The notes under the pieces: model-generated
Databases searched by the model: none
What the model was told of the DNA's origin: nothing
The model's input: only the letters and a program-made list of their open reading frames with translations
Assembly (NCBI GenBank): GCA_040274725.1
Contig: JBEMAQ010000019.1
Location: forward strand, 1 to 64,000
Source of the DNA: Solibacillus sp040274725
Lineage (GTDB): Bacteria; Bacillota; Bacilli; Bacillales_A; Planococcaceae
Reading direction: 5' to 3'
Length of the DNA stretch: 64,000 bases
Program-made: the position numbers and the translations under genes
Part shown: positions 33,894 through 43,114 of the stretch, piece by piece
How positions within the stretch are numbered: the first letter of the stretch is position 1
Layout of the letters: every line of letters begins with the position of its first letter

Positions 33894-35100
33894 CAATTGG
33901 AAAAAATACAAATGGGGAGAAATATCTGAACTTAAATATGGTAAAGCTCTAAAAGGATATAAGGAGAAATTAAGTGGTGTAAGAGTTTTTGGGACGAATG
34001 GTCCGATAGGGTTTACTGAAGAGCCTTTAGCAGACGGACCATCAGTTATTATTGGAAGAAAAGGTGCATATAGAGGCGTTCATTATACAGATGCTCCTTT
34101 TTATGTAATTGATACAGCATTTTATTTAGTTCCAAAAATTAAAATGAATATGAAATGGGTATATTATGAACTTCTATTAAAAGATATAAATTCTATGGAT
34201 AGTGGTTCAGCTATTCCTTCTACTAGTAAAGAGGACTTTTATAGTTTAGAGAGTGGAATTCCCCCGCTTAAAGTTCAAAATAATATAGTTGCTTTTTTAG
34301 ATTTATTCGAATCAAAGATTGAAAATAATTTATCCGTCATTCGTAATCTGGAAGAACTGTCTAGTTCGTTATTTAAAAGATGGTTCATTGACTTTGAATT
34401 TCCCAATGAACAAGGTTTACCATATCGCTCTAGTGGTGGGGAAATGATTGAAAGCGAGCTAGGTAAAATACCTAAGAATTGGACTGTTAAAAGTTTAAGT
34501 GAAATTACAGATAAATTTACAACGGGTTTAAATCCTCGGAAAAATTTTGTACTAGGACAAGGTCGAAATTTTTATGTAACTATAAAAAATATGGGGAATA
34601 ATATTATTGTTTTAAATGAAAAGTGTGACAAAATAGATGATGAGGCATTAAAAATAATCAATAAAAGATCGGATTTAAAAAAGGGAGATGTATTATTTTC
34701 TGGTATAGGAACAATCGGAAGAGTTTATTTAATTCAAAAAGAACCTAAAAATTGGAATATAAGTGAATCTATTTTCACTCTAAGACATAACTCGACAATA
34801 AGCAGTGAATATTTATATCAATTAATGTTATCTGAAAACATACAAAAATATAGTTTGTCATTAGCGAGTGGAAGTGTTCAAAAAGGAATTAGAAAAACAG
34901 ATTTATTAAATTATAAATTAGCCATATCTAATAATTCTATTGAAAATCAATTCTCACTATTAATTAAACCATGGATAGAGAGTGTTCATAATTTAAATGA
35001 GGAAAACTTAAAGTTAAGAAATTTGAGGGACATTCTTCTTCCTAAATTTCTATCAGGCGAAATCGAAATCCCAGGCGAAAGTGTGGTTGAACCTTCATGA
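33883..35100 (+). CDS. hsdS: Type I restriction-modification specificity subunit HsdS
   Basis: The 405-residue protein has two target recognition domains (about 1-135 and 195-370), each followed by a conserved helix used for subunit contacts (near 140-180, FLDLFESKIENNLSVIRNLEEL, and at the end, ENLKLRNLRDILLPKFLSGEI). This half-and-half layout is typical. It determines the bipartite DNA target, which cannot be read from sequence. ATG 33883 is chosen over an upstream TTG at 33868. It is more AT-rich than its neighbours, as is usual for exchanged specificity genes, and its stop overlaps the hsdR start (ATGA). Confidence 0.95.
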   Translation: MDSNNWKKYKWGEISELKYGKALKGYKEKLSGVRVFGTNGPIGFTEEPLADGPSVIIGRKGAYRGVHYTDAPFYVIDTAFYLVPKIKMNMKWVYYELLLKDINSMDSGSAIPSTSKEDFYSLESGIPPLKVQNNIVAFLDLFESKIENNLSVIRNLEELSSSLFKRWFIDFEFPNEQGLPYRSSGGEMIESELGKIPKNWTVKSLSEITDKFTTGLNPRKNFVLGQGRNFYVTIKNMGNNIIVLNEKCDKIDDEALKIINKRSDLKKGDVLFSGIGTIGRVYLIQKEPKNWNISESIFTLRHNSTISSEYLYQLMLSENIQKYSLSLASGSVQKGIRKTDLLNYKLAISNNSIENQFSLLIKPWIESVHNLNEENLKLRNLRDILLPKFLSGEIEIPGESVVEPS

Positions 35101-38100
35101 GTGAATTTAAATATTTAGAATCAGATTTAGAGGAAGCTACACTTGAATGGCTGGCTGAGATGGATTATTCCATCTTGGCTGGACCTGATATTGCACATGA
35201 TGGTGATTATCCAGAGCGTGATAGTTACCATGATGTTGTATTAACAGAGCGTTTACGTGAGGCTTTGGTTCGCATTAATAAAAGCGTACCGCGTGAAGCA
35301 ATTGATTTAGCTGTGCAACGTATTGAAGCAAATGAATCACCTGATTTAATCGTAAATAATCAAAAGTTTCATCAAATGGTGACAGATGGTGTAGACATTC
35401 AGCTTCAAGGCAAAGATGGCTATAATCTAACGGTTAAAGTATGGCTTTTTGATTTTGAAAATTATAAAAATAACAGTTTTGTAGCGGTGAATCAATTCAC
35501 TGTAATAGAAGGAAATCAAAATAAGCGTCCGGATGTGCTTGTTTTTGTGAATGGCTTACCTTTAGTTGTTATTGAGCTAAAGAACGCTACAAATGAAAAT
35601 ACGGGTATTTCAGAAGGCTATAATCAACTACAAACGTATAAGCAAATGATTCCAACACTATTCCGTTATAATGCATTTTTAGTAACGAGTGATGGTGTAA
35701 ATGCGCGTGTTGGTTCTTTAACTGCGAATGAAGAACGTTTTATGGCTTGGCGTACGATTGATGGTACGGAACTGGCTCCGACTTCGTTATCACAGTTAGA
35801 TGTTTTACTAAAAGGTATGCTGGCACCAGAGCGTATTTTAGATATTTTACGTAACTTTATTTTGTTCCAAACAGATGGAGAAAGAATTTTTAAAATTTTA
35901 GCTGCGTATCACCAATATCACGCGGTTAACAAAGCAGTTGAAAAAGCTGAGATTGCAGTAAAGGGTGACCATCGAATCGGTGTTGTTTGGCATACGCAAG
36001 GGTCAGGTAAAAGTTTATCGATGGTGTTCTATGCTGCGAAATTAATTCAAACAATGAATAATCCAACAATTGTTGTATTGACAGACCGTAATGACTTAGA
36101 TGACCAGCTGTATTCAACGTTTTCTATGTCGAAGGCGATTTTACGTCAAAGTCCTACGCAAGCAGAAGACCGAGAGCATCTTCGTAAATTACTTTCTGTT
36201 GAAGCTGGTGGTGTTATCTTTACAACACTTCAGAAATTTTCGCCAGATGAAGATACGGGGACGATGCCATGCTTAACAGACCGTTCAAACGTAATTGTTA
36301 TGGCAGATGAGGCTCACCGTTCTCAGTATGGTTTTGATGCTAAGGTAAGTAAAAAGGATGCTGAAACAAAGTATGGTTTTGCAAAATATGTACGTGATGC
36401 ATTACCAAACGCTTCATTCGTTGGTTTTACAGGCACACCAGTAGAAGCATCTGATAAAAACACACCTGCTGTATTCGGGGATTATATTGATATTTACGAT
36501 ATGACTCAAGCTGTTGAGGATGGTGCAACCGTTAAAATCTTCTACGAAAGTCGTATTATTCCATTAGAATTACCCACAGGATTAAATTTAGATGACGAAT
36601 ATGAAGCAATTACAGAAGACCAAGAGCAAAATATTAAAGAAAGCTTGAAGTCGAAATGGTCTCGTTTAGAAGCAGTAGCAGGTGCTAATTCACGTGTAAA
36701 ATGTTTAGCAGAAGATATTGTAAAGCATTATGAAGAACGACAAGAAGCGATGTTCGGTAAATCAATGGTCGTTGTCATGTCTCGCCGTATTGCAATTGAT
36801 TTATATAAAGAAATCGTCGCACTACGTCCGGATTGGCATTCAGATGACGATGATAAAGGCGTTATTAAAATCGTTATGACCGGTTCTTCAAGTGACCCTG
36901 TTGAATGGCAGCCATTTATCGGGAATAAGCGTCGACGTGAATATTTAGCACGTCGTATGAAAGATAATGATGATCCGTTAAAAATCGTTATTGTTCGTGA
37001 CATGTGGCTAACAGGATTTGATGTTCCTTCAATGAACACGATGTATATTGATAAGCCGATGAAAGGTCATAACTTAATGCAAGCTATTGCGCGTGTAAAC
37101 CGTGTATTTAAAGATAAACCGGGTGGCTTAATCGTTGACTACATAGGCATTGCAGAAAGCTTAAAAGAGGCACTTCACCAGTACACAGAGAGTGATAAAC
37201 GTACAGCGGGTGTTGATACAAATGTTGCGGTGAATATTATGTTAGAGAAGCATGAAATCATTACTGAAATGCTTTATGAGCATGATTACAGCAAGTTTGA
37301 ATCAGAGAAATCTTCAGAACGTATGACAGCTATTATCGCAACGATGGACTATATTTTAGGTTTAGGAGACGATGAAAAGCGCCGTTTCTTAAATACGGTG
37401 ACAGAGTTAGCGAAAGCATTTGCATTATGTGCAACGACAGAAGAAGCTCAAGAGTTGAATGCTGAAATTGGATTCTTTAAAGCGGTTAAGGCAAGCTTAC
37501 TAAAGAGCATTAGCGATGGTAGCAAACGTAAAACACCAGCGCAAATGGAAGCTCAGCTAAATCAGCTCATTTCAAAGTCTGTTATTTCAGAAGAAGTGGT
37601 GGATATTTATAAAACGCTTGGTTTAGAGAATCCCGACATCTCGATTTTATCAGACCAGTTCTTAGAAGACGTAAAGGCCATGCCACATAAAAACCTTGCC
37701 GTAGAGCTTCTAAGTCGCCTTTTAAACGGTAAAGTGAAGGCAGTTCAACATACAAACCTAATTCAAGCTCGTAAGTTCTCAGAGATGTTAGAAAACGCAC
37801 TGAATAAGTACAACAAACGTGCAATCGAAACATCTAAAGTAATCGAGGAACTAATTGAATTAGCAAAAGAAATGGATACCGCGCATAAACGTGGTGAAGC
37901 AGCCGGTCTTATTAGAGAGGAAGTTGCATTTTATGACGCACTAGCTTCACACGAAACTGCTGAGCAAGTTCTTGGTGATGAAACGTTAAAACTAATTGCA
38001 CACGAACTAACAAAATCGATTAAAGAAAATATGTCGATTGACTGGAACCTACGTGAATCGGCGAGGGCTAAGATGCGTATTACGGTGAAGAGATTACTTA

Positions 38101-38201
38101 AGAAATATGGTTATCCACCTGATTTTCAGAAGGATGCTGTTGATACAGTTATTAAACAAGCCGAATTAATGGCTCAGATGGAGTTTGATTTGCAGTATTA
38201 G
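35097..38201 (+). CDS. hsdR: Type I restriction enzyme subunit HsdR
   Basis: The 1034-residue motor/nuclease subunit begins with an HSDR_N nuclease domain (about 1-250) carrying the PD-(D/E)xK pattern RPDVLVFVNGLPLVVIELKN. SF2 translocase motifs follow: Walker A HTQGSGKSL (near 300), ADEAH (near 403), GFTGTPVE and motif VI MQAIARVNRVF. A helical C-terminal domain (about 700-1034) docks onto the methyltransferase; its last 80 residues have SIDWNLRESARAKMRITVKRLLKK around 980-1003, a pattern repeated in the PIN protein that follows. No disruption is visible, so restriction should be active. Confidence 0.96.
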   Translation: MSEFKYLESDLEEATLEWLAEMDYSILAGPDIAHDGDYPERDSYHDVVLTERLREALVRINKSVPREAIDLAVQRIEANESPDLIVNNQKFHQMVTDGVDIQLQGKDGYNLTVKVWLFDFENYKNNSFVAVNQFTVIEGNQNKRPDVLVFVNGLPLVVIELKNATNENTGISEGYNQLQTYKQMIPTLFRYNAFLVTSDGVNARVGSLTANEERFMAWRTIDGTELAPTSLSQLDVLLKGMLAPERILDILRNFILFQTDGERIFKILAAYHQYHAVNKAVEKAEIAVKGDHRIGVVWHTQGSGKSLSMVFYAAKLIQTMNNPTIVVLTDRNDLDDQLYSTFSMSKAILRQSPTQAEDREHLRKLLSVEAGGVIFTTLQKFSPDEDTGTMPCLTDRSNVIVMADEAHRSQYGFDAKVSKKDAETKYGFAKYVRDALPNASFVGFTGTPVEASDKNTPAVFGDYIDIYDMTQAVEDGATVKIFYESRIIPLELPTGLNLDDEYEAITEDQEQNIKESLKSKWSRLEAVAGANSRVKCLAEDIVKHYEERQEAMFGKSMVVVMSRRIAIDLYKEIVALRPDWHSDDDDKGVIKIVMTGSSSDPVEWQPFIGNKRRREYLARRMKDNDDPLKIVIVRDMWLTGFDVPSMNTMYIDKPMKGHNLMQAIARVNRVFKDKPGGLIVDYIGIAESLKEALHQYTESDKRTAGVDTNVAVNIMLEKHEIITEMLYEHDYSKFESEKSSERMTAIIATMDYILGLGDDEKRRFLNTVTELAKAFALCATTEEAQELNAEIGFFKAVKASLLKSISDGSKRKTPAQMEAQLNQLISKSVISEEVVDIYKTLGLENPDISILSDQFLEDVKAMPHKNLAVELLSRLLNGKVKAVQHTNLIQARKFSEMLENALNKYNKRAIETSKVIEELIELAKEMDTAHKRGEAAGLIREEVAFYDALASHETAEQVLGDETLKLIAHELTKSIKENMSIDWNLRESARAKMRITVKRLLKKYGYPPDFQKDAVDTVIKQAELMAQMEFDLQY

Positions 38202-38207
38202 TAGATT

Positions 38208-38243
38208 AAAAGAGTTCTTTAGAATATTAAAGAACTCTTTTTA
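38208..38243 (+). terminator. Terminator of the hsdMSR operon
   Basis: The stem AAAAGAGTTCTTT / AAAGAACTCTTTTT (38208-38220 with 38229-38242) has an 8-nt loop and a closing T-run. Confidence 0.88.
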
Positions 38244-38412
38244 AAACTAATTTTAACGTGTCGTCGATTAAAGTTAGTAGATTAAAAATAACTTAATATC
38301 ATAATGAAATCCCCATTAGAATAACAGGAATTAAATGTTATCTGAAGAATTAATCAGTGCCGAAGAGGTTGACTTTAATGCAATATAAATAAATATTTGA
38401 AAGGTGAGAATT

Positions 38413-39825
38413 TTGAAAACATTTATTATTTTTGATACAAATATCTTATTCAATAGATCCTATGAGGATTTTTCAGCTTTTACAATAAATTCTTTTTATG
38501 ATGAAATTCAGGGTAAGATAGAAAGGCAGGATGTAATTGATAAATTTGAACTTTTAATTCCTGAAATTACCTTGAAGGAACTTTTTAAACAGCAATTAAC
38601 TGCATTTTATAACAGTTTAAAAGACATAAAAGATTCAAAAGCTAAATTTGAAAATATTTATGAGGTAAATATAAATGTAGATGAAAAATTTGATTATGAA
38701 AAATTTCTAAAGGAAAAACAGGAACAATACATAGCTAGTAAAGGAATAAATAAGATAGAGGTATGTAGTAACAATAAGTTTTCTAATATAGTAGATAGAG
38801 CATTAAATAAAAAAGCTCCTTTTGAAGGTAAAGAGAAAAATTCTGACAAAGGATTTAAAGATGTATTAATATGGGAATCTATATTAGAGTACGCTGAAAA
38901 TAATAAAGGTGAGTATATTTTTTTCACAGTCGATAAAGGATTTAAAGCAGATTTAATAGACGAATTTTATGATAGAACTGGTAGCAATATTAATATATTT
39001 GGAAGAGATGATAGGAACAAATTAGATAGGTTAATTGAAAGATATTCAGACGAAAAGAATTTTAAAGATTTATTTCTTTTTATTCAGAGTTCAGTTTCAG
39101 AAATTGTAGATGATTTGATAGAAGATTTAAATGTTTTCTTTAAAAAGGATTTCATAAAAATTAATGGATTGAAATGTATGGTTAATGGTTTAAGTCTTGA
39201 AGATAGAATTATAGACTTGAATGAAATAGGGGATGGGGTATATAAATTTGGTATTAATGGAGTTTTAGAAGCAGGGAAAAAAGGTATTTCTTATAATCTG
39301 AAGATATCTATGTATTTTATAGTTGAAATAGTTGAACCTAAAAATTTAAATATAGAAACAATTATTTTGGATGGTATTGATGCTTTTACTTTTGAGGATG
39401 ATGCAGTGAGCATTGAAGATATTAAATATTCTTACATAATTAAAGATGAAGCGGCAGAAGTAGAAGAAGTAGAAGAAGAAGAAGAAGTAGAAGAAGAAGT
39501 GGAAGAAGAAGTAGAAGAAGAAGTAGAAGAAGTAGGAGGAATTATTTCAATCGATATTCCAATAAATGAAATAAATATAGAATTAAAAAAAGCCTTTTCA
39601 GGAACCGAAGTTGAAAATGACCCGATCTTATTAAATGAATTGTCTGAGGAAATAGTTAAAAATTACACCCTTGATTGGTATAAATTCGAAAGTAAAAAAG
39701 CCAAATTAAGATTAGCTATAAAAAGATTCCTTAAATCAAAAAAATTCCAATTAGAAGAACAGGAACTAATTCAAAATACTTTTGAAAAATTTATAGAAAG
39801 CTATGGAATCATCAATCAAACATAA
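38413..39825 (+). CDS. PIN-domain protein with an HsdR-like C-terminal module
   Basis: The 470-residue protein has an N-terminal PIN-like nuclease domain (DUF4935 type, about 1-190): Asp8 in FIIFDTNILF, an acidic residue in IPEITLKEL, and FFTVDKGFKADLI with a further Asp. An acidic low-complexity linker of Glu/Val repeats sits at about 350-378. The last 80 residues match the end of HsdR: LDWYKFESKKAKLRLAIKRFLK against IDWNLRESARAKMRITVKRLLK, 11 identities in 22. PIN domains cleave RNA or single-stranded DNA. TTG 38413 (AAAGGTGAG upstream) is preferred over GTG 38404. It lies 200 bp after hsdR with its own start region. Confidence 0.82.
   Translation: MKTFIIFDTNILFNRSYEDFSAFTINSFYDEIQGKIERQDVIDKFELLIPEITLKELFKQQLTAFYNSLKDIKDSKAKFENIYEVNINVDEKFDYEKFLKEKQEQYIASKGINKIEVCSNNKFSNIVDRALNKKAPFEGKEKNSDKGFKDVLIWESILEYAENNKGEYIFFTVDKGFKADLIDEFYDRTGSNINIFGRDDRNKLDRLIERYSDEKNFKDLFLFIQSSVSEIVDDLIEDLNVFFKKDFIKINGLKCMVNGLSLEDRIIDLNEIGDGVYKFGINGVLEAGKKGISYNLKISMYFIVEIVEPKNLNIETIILDGIDAFTFEDDAVSIEDIKYSYIIKDEAAEVEEVEEEEEVEEEVEEEVEEEVEEVGGIISIDIPINEINIELKKAFSGTEVENDPILLNELSEEIVKNYTLDWYKFESKKAKLRLAIKRFLKSKKFQLEEQELIQNTFEKFIESYGIINQT
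39455..39537 (+). repeat. GAAGAAGTA-type tandem repeat within the PIN gene
   Basis: About nine imperfect units of GAAGAAGTA/GAAGAAGAA encode the Glu/Val-rich linker. All units are multiples of three, so slippage would change linker length without breaking the frame. Confidence 0.8.
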
Positions 39826-39898
39826 ATATAGTCAAAACCATAGTCAATAAAATCAATTGCCCCCGCAAGCATTGATATAACAACATTCTGAGACGGTT

Positions 39899-39926
39899 GG
39901 TTCGACTCCCGCCGTCTCCATACATA
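39899..39926. repeat. attR of element 1 / attL of element 2
   Basis: A perfect copy of the 28-bp attachment repeat at 21503-21530. Only this core is present here, not the upstream tmRNA body, as expected for the distal end of an integrated element. Confidence 0.92.
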
Positions 39927-39967
39927 ATGTGGCTGTAAATGCAGTCATATCAACGATTTTCACGATT

Positions 39968-40016
39968 AGGGATATTGAACGGGAGTTGAACTCTTGAGCA
40001 ATATCCCTTTTCTTAT
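39968..40016. terminator. Hairpin at the left end of element 2
   Basis: AGGGATATTG (39968-39977) pairs with CAATATCCCT (39999-40008), with an inner GAGTT/AACTC stem, and TTTTCTT follows. It may stop transcription entering the element. Confidence 0.7.
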
Positions 40017-40087
40017 CCCTATGGAAATTACATATTTTAAGCTTATTCAAAGACCTTCTAATAAGACATATTAGGAGGTTTTTTTCT

Positions 40088-40555
40088 ATGGCAAATAGAA
40101 AGCGAAAACATGGTGTATTCGCAGTAAATGGTGATGTAGTGGTTTTATCAAATGCTAAAGAAGAAAAAGTAGATTGTACGCACATTAATTACGCGCTTGA
40201 TACGGTATTTAATCAAATGCGAATTGCTGGTAATAGACCGCGCACGATTGAAAGTTATGAGTATATTTTTAAACAGTTCGTAGAGGTATGTCATATTGAA
40301 TATGTGGAGGATATTAACTTAGATAAACTTTATCATTATTTAGATGTATTACAAGTTACTGCCGCGACTAAACTAATCCGTTTGAAGTCAATTAAAGCAG
40401 TTTTAAGTAAGTTTTATAATAATGGTTGGATAAAAGACCGTTTCTGGAGCAATATTCAAATTAAGATTGATAAGGAAGTAAAGAAGGGAGCGCGGGAGTC
40501 TGATATAGAAAAGCTTTTGCAACTAATAGACCAAACAACTTTTATTCTGAATTAG
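40088..40555 (+). CDS. Truncated tyrosine recombinase (N-terminal domain only)
   Basis: The 155-residue protein contains a SAM-like core-binding domain (about 40-125: AGNRPRTIESYEYIFKQFVEV, then LYHYLDVLQVTAATKLIRLKSIKAVLSKFY) as in phage integrases and XerC/D. It stops before any catalytic domain; no R-H-R-H-Y residues are present. It has a good AGGAGG site and may be expressed as a DNA-binding remnant, or it may simply be the surviving end of element 2's integrase. Confidence 0.7.
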   Translation: MANRKRKHGVFAVNGDVVVLSNAKEEKVDCTHINYALDTVFNQMRIAGNRPRTIESYEYIFKQFVEVCHIEYVEDINLDKLYHYLDVLQVTAATKLIRLKSIKAVLSKFYNNGWIKDRFWSNIQIKIDKEVKKGARESDIEKLLQLIDQTTFILN

Positions 40556-40584
40556 CGGTTTGCAATTAAATAGGAGAAATCAAA

Positions 40585-41100
40585 ATGACTAATAAAATTG
40601 ATGGCAGACTTATTAATAAAGCTAAACAACATATTTCATCAACTTATACAGAAGAAGAAATGGAACAAAAGCCTTTTATTAAATTACATTGTATGCAAGA
40701 TAAGTATGATGATGAGCAGTTTAAAGTTTTTGTTTCATTAGATAAAGGTTTTATTGCTAGTGGGGGATTGAGAAACCTCTCTCCCACAGCTTTAAAAGTT
40801 TTGTTAGTGATAGCTAGCTTTACTGATAGTGAAGGCTATTCGTGGATTTCACAAGAAAAAATAGGTGAATTAGTGGGGATTACTAGGCAGCAGGTGGGAA
40901 AGGTAATTAACACGGCTCTTATTAATAAAGAATTTGGCGGTAAGGTTCTGTTAAAAGCGGTGAAATTGAATAAAGGTGAACATCAAAGTATATGTGTTTA
41001 TAATCCTGTTAATTGCTATTTGGATAAAGTGTTTGTAGATTCTGATAGTTATATTTTTGAAGGAAATGATTACAACGATAATATGGAACTTATAAAATGA
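40585..41100 (+). CDS. HTH replication-initiator-like protein
   Basis: The 171-residue protein has a central winged-HTH resembling replication initiator or plasmid control domains: LSPTALKVLLVIASFTDSEG, then SWISQEKIGELVGITRQQVGKVINTAL (about 68-116). ATG 40585 follows TAGGAGAAA, 29 bp after the truncated recombinase, so the two probably share a transcript. It could also be a regulator of the three-gene operon downstream, whose promoter holds a perfect palindrome. No partner replication gene is visible. Confidence 0.65.
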   Translation: MTNKIDGRLINKAKQHISSTYTEEEMEQKPFIKLHCMQDKYDDEQFKVFVSLDKGFIASGGLRNLSPTALKVLLVIASFTDSEGYSWISQEKIGELVGITRQQVGKVINTALINKEFGGKVLLKAVKLNKGEHQSICVYNPVNCYLDKVFVDSDSYIFEGNDYNDNMELIK

Positions 41101-41152
41101 AATTACTTAAGTTTATAGAATTATTAAAATTAATAACTTTATACAATTATTT

Positions 41153-41187
41153 AAAGGGATTCGGCTATTTTGCTGAATCTCTTTTTT
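41153..41187 (+). terminator. Terminator after the HTH gene
   Basis: The stem GATTCGGC / GCTGAATC, extended by AAAGG/CTCTTT, spans 41153-41187 and ends in TTTTTT. Confidence 0.8.
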
Positions 41188-41346
41188 AGTATTTTCCTGT
41201 ATAAAAGAGAAGTTTTATTCACTAGAATTTTCTTATATTATTAGCTCGACTAGGATTCAAAAATACATCGTCAGTATATGGGCAAATAACAATATAAGCA
41301 TAATCTTAAACGTTTATTGTAAAGCTATACGGAAAGACCTAGCACC

Positions 41347-41383
41347 TTTACTGGAAATAATTACTTCTATATACTGTATATAG
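41347..41383 (+). promoter_or_regulatory. Promoter with overlapping palindromic operator for the three-gene system
   Basis: TTTACT (41347-41352), a 17-bp spacer and TATACT (41370-41375) form a promoter. A perfect palindrome CTATATAC-T-GTATATAG (41367-41383) covers the -10 element, so a dimeric repressor bound here would block transcription. The start codon lies 29 bp downstream. Confidence 0.7.
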
Positions 41384-41411
41384 GGTACATTACTTAAATT
41401 AGAGGTGGAAA

Positions 41412-42866
41412 ATGACTTTAAATTGGTTGCATTTATCAGACTTACATCTTATTTATGATAATTATGACACGACTATCATGAGAGAAAAAATGCTTAAATA
41501 CTTTACTGAAAAAATTCGAAAAAAATTCGATGTGATTTTTATAACTGGAGATATTACCCACCAAGGGGCAAATTACAATAAGAAAATATTTGAATTTTTA
41601 GATGAAATTCAAACGACCTTAGAAGTTCCAAAAGAAAATATTTTTATTGTACCTGGTAATCACGATGTTAAGAGAACACAGATGATGGGGAGAATGGTTA
41701 GTAGCGTTTTATCAGCAAATAATCCGAAAGATGAAATTAATAACCTAGATGCCCCGTCGTATAAAGTTTTATTTAACGGACAGAAGAATTATTTTAAGTT
41801 TTATGAGAAATTTTTAGAAAGAGAACATCCAAAAGATAATTTGCATTTTGTGGACAAAAGAAATGGGTTTAATGTTATTCACATTAACACTAGTTTAATA
41901 TCTGGCGGTATAGATGTAGAAGGGAAAATATTAGTCGGACTAAAAAAGTTAAATGATGCATTAAAAGAGTTAAGTGAGAACGACGAAGTTATAAATATTG
42001 CAATAGGTCATCATACGATTAATTGTATAAACGTTCATGAGAAGGACAGTTTATTAAATAGATTCTCTGATTATAATATAGATTTTTATTTAAATGGACA
42101 TGTTCATCGTGCTAATTATCATCAAGAAATAAATAATTATAATAAAACGTATATGTTTACGGCAGGGGCAAATATAGTAGATGGTTACGCAAAATCTACA
42201 TTTTTAACAGGATGTGTAGATAAGGAAAATGGTACTGCAGAAGTAGTTTATCATTCTTGGAATAAAGATGATGAGTTTTGGCATACAAATAATACAATTG
42301 GAAGACAGACCGTAAATGGAAGTTATTTGTGCGAGATTGACAGATTTAAAAAAAAAGAATCTAATTTAATTAAAGATGATGGTGAATTAGATATTAAACC
42401 CGTGAAGGAAGTTGATGAGGATGAGCTTAAAAACTTTCTTATTGACTTTTACGATGTAATACAGGAGGGGAAGGAGGAAAAAGCTAGTTTAATTCCTAAA
42501 GATGTTGAAAAAAAGTTTAAAAACATGTTTTGCTCTCCAACATTAAAAGTACAGTATGATATGTGTTCAAGTTTATTTCATGTAGTAAATATGATATTAA
42601 AATCCTCTGCTTATGTAAGTATTGAGAAGAGACTTATTATGCCTAATTTAATTATGACTGAGTACATGAACATGCTAGACGAGTATGAAAATGGTAATTT
42701 AATCTTTAAAAATATGTTGAAAAAATTAGTTAATAAATATAAAGATAAGATACATTATAGTGAGGCTAGATTAGAGCTATATATTAGCGTTTTAATACAC
42801 TGGAGTATCTATGAGTGCAATATTTATAATGATGATAAAAGAATGGGGAGAGTCTTAGTAGAATGA
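41412..42866 (+). CDS. Metallophosphoesterase fused to a C-terminal region (ABC-3C-type effector subunit)
   Basis: The 484-residue protein has a calcineurin-like phosphoesterase domain (about 1-290) with all metal motifs: Asp10-x-His12 (LSDLHL), GDITH (46-50), GNHD (82-85), a GHH motif near 200 and GHVH near 230. A helical C-terminal region (about 325-484) resembles the tail found on effectors of ABC three-component systems. It heads a three-gene operon (ATGA overlap with the next gene) with a Rad50-like ATPase. Together they recall Mre11-Rad50 nucleases. Likely a nucleic-acid nuclease in an anti-phage complex; substrate unknown. Confidence 0.85.
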   Translation: MTLNWLHLSDLHLIYDNYDTTIMREKMLKYFTEKIRKKFDVIFITGDITHQGANYNKKIFEFLDEIQTTLEVPKENIFIVPGNHDVKRTQMMGRMVSSVLSANNPKDEINNLDAPSYKVLFNGQKNYFKFYEKFLEREHPKDNLHFVDKRNGFNVIHINTSLISGGIDVEGKILVGLKKLNDALKELSENDEVINIAIGHHTINCINVHEKDSLLNRFSDYNIDFYLNGHVHRANYHQEINNYNKTYMFTAGANIVDGYAKSTFLTGCVDKENGTAEVVYHSWNKDDEFWHTNNTIGRQTVNGSYLCEIDRFKKKESNLIKDDGELDIKPVKEVDEDELKNFLIDFYDVIQEGKEEKASLIPKDVEKKFKNMFCSPTLKVQYDMCSSLFHVVNMILKSSAYVSIEKRLIMPNLIMTEYMNMLDEYENGNLIFKNMLKKLVNKYKDKIHYSEARLELYISVLIHWSIYECNIYNDDKRMGRVLVE

Positions 42867-43114
42867 ACTTTTTCTTATTAAATAAACATCAACCTAATGA
42901 AGAAAATGTTGTTTTTGTTTCAAAAATTATTTATGACTTATTAGAAGATGAAAAACATATCGATGAATTATTTGAACAATTTGCGAATGAACAACATACT
43001 ACATTGAATTTAAATATTGAGAGAGTCTTATATCTTTCATTAACATTCCTTTTTTCATTCGATTTAATTATATTAAAAAATAATTTGGTAAAGAGGAAAA
43101 AAAATGATAATTAA
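42863..43114 (+). CDS. ABC-3C-type middle component, 83 residues
   Basis: A small protein starting MNFFLLNKHQPNEENVVFVSKIIYDLL and ending in a winged-helix-like stretch NIERVLYLSLTFLFSFDLIILKNNLVKRKK. This size, start and place match the small middle component of ABC three-component systems, which bridges effector and ATPase. It overlaps the phosphoesterase stop by four bases and the ATPase start by eleven, implying strict translational coupling and a stoichiometric complex. The family assignment is by pattern only. Confidence 0.72.
   Translation: MNFFLLNKHQPNEENVVFVSKIIYDLLEDEKHIDELFEQFANEQHTTLNLNIERVLYLSLTFLFSFDLIILKNNLVKRKKNDN

Larger units (their letters stand above)
21531..39926. mobile_element. 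Integrative element 1 in ssrA (about 18.4 kb), satellite-like with defence cargo
   Basis: Bounded by 28-bp direct repeats at 21503-21530 and 39899-39926. It carries a tyrosine integrase, an excisionase-like protein, a P4-type primase/helicase and paired iteron arrays. The cargo comprises a RadC-like protein, LRAT pair, RT/GIY-YIG pair, AlbA_2 protein, type I R-M system and PIN protein. There are no capsid, tail or conjugation genes, so it resembles a phage satellite or plasmid-like integrative element. Many cargo genes are more AT-rich than the flanking chromosome. Confidence 0.85.

Noticed and set aside
39455..39537. CRISPR-like or satellite array
   Set aside because: The repeat is a coding trinucleotide-based tract in frame with the PIN gene, with no spacers.
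21531..39926. Complete prophage
   Set aside because: No capsid, portal, terminase, tail or lysis genes are present; the element fits a satellite or plasmid-like island better.
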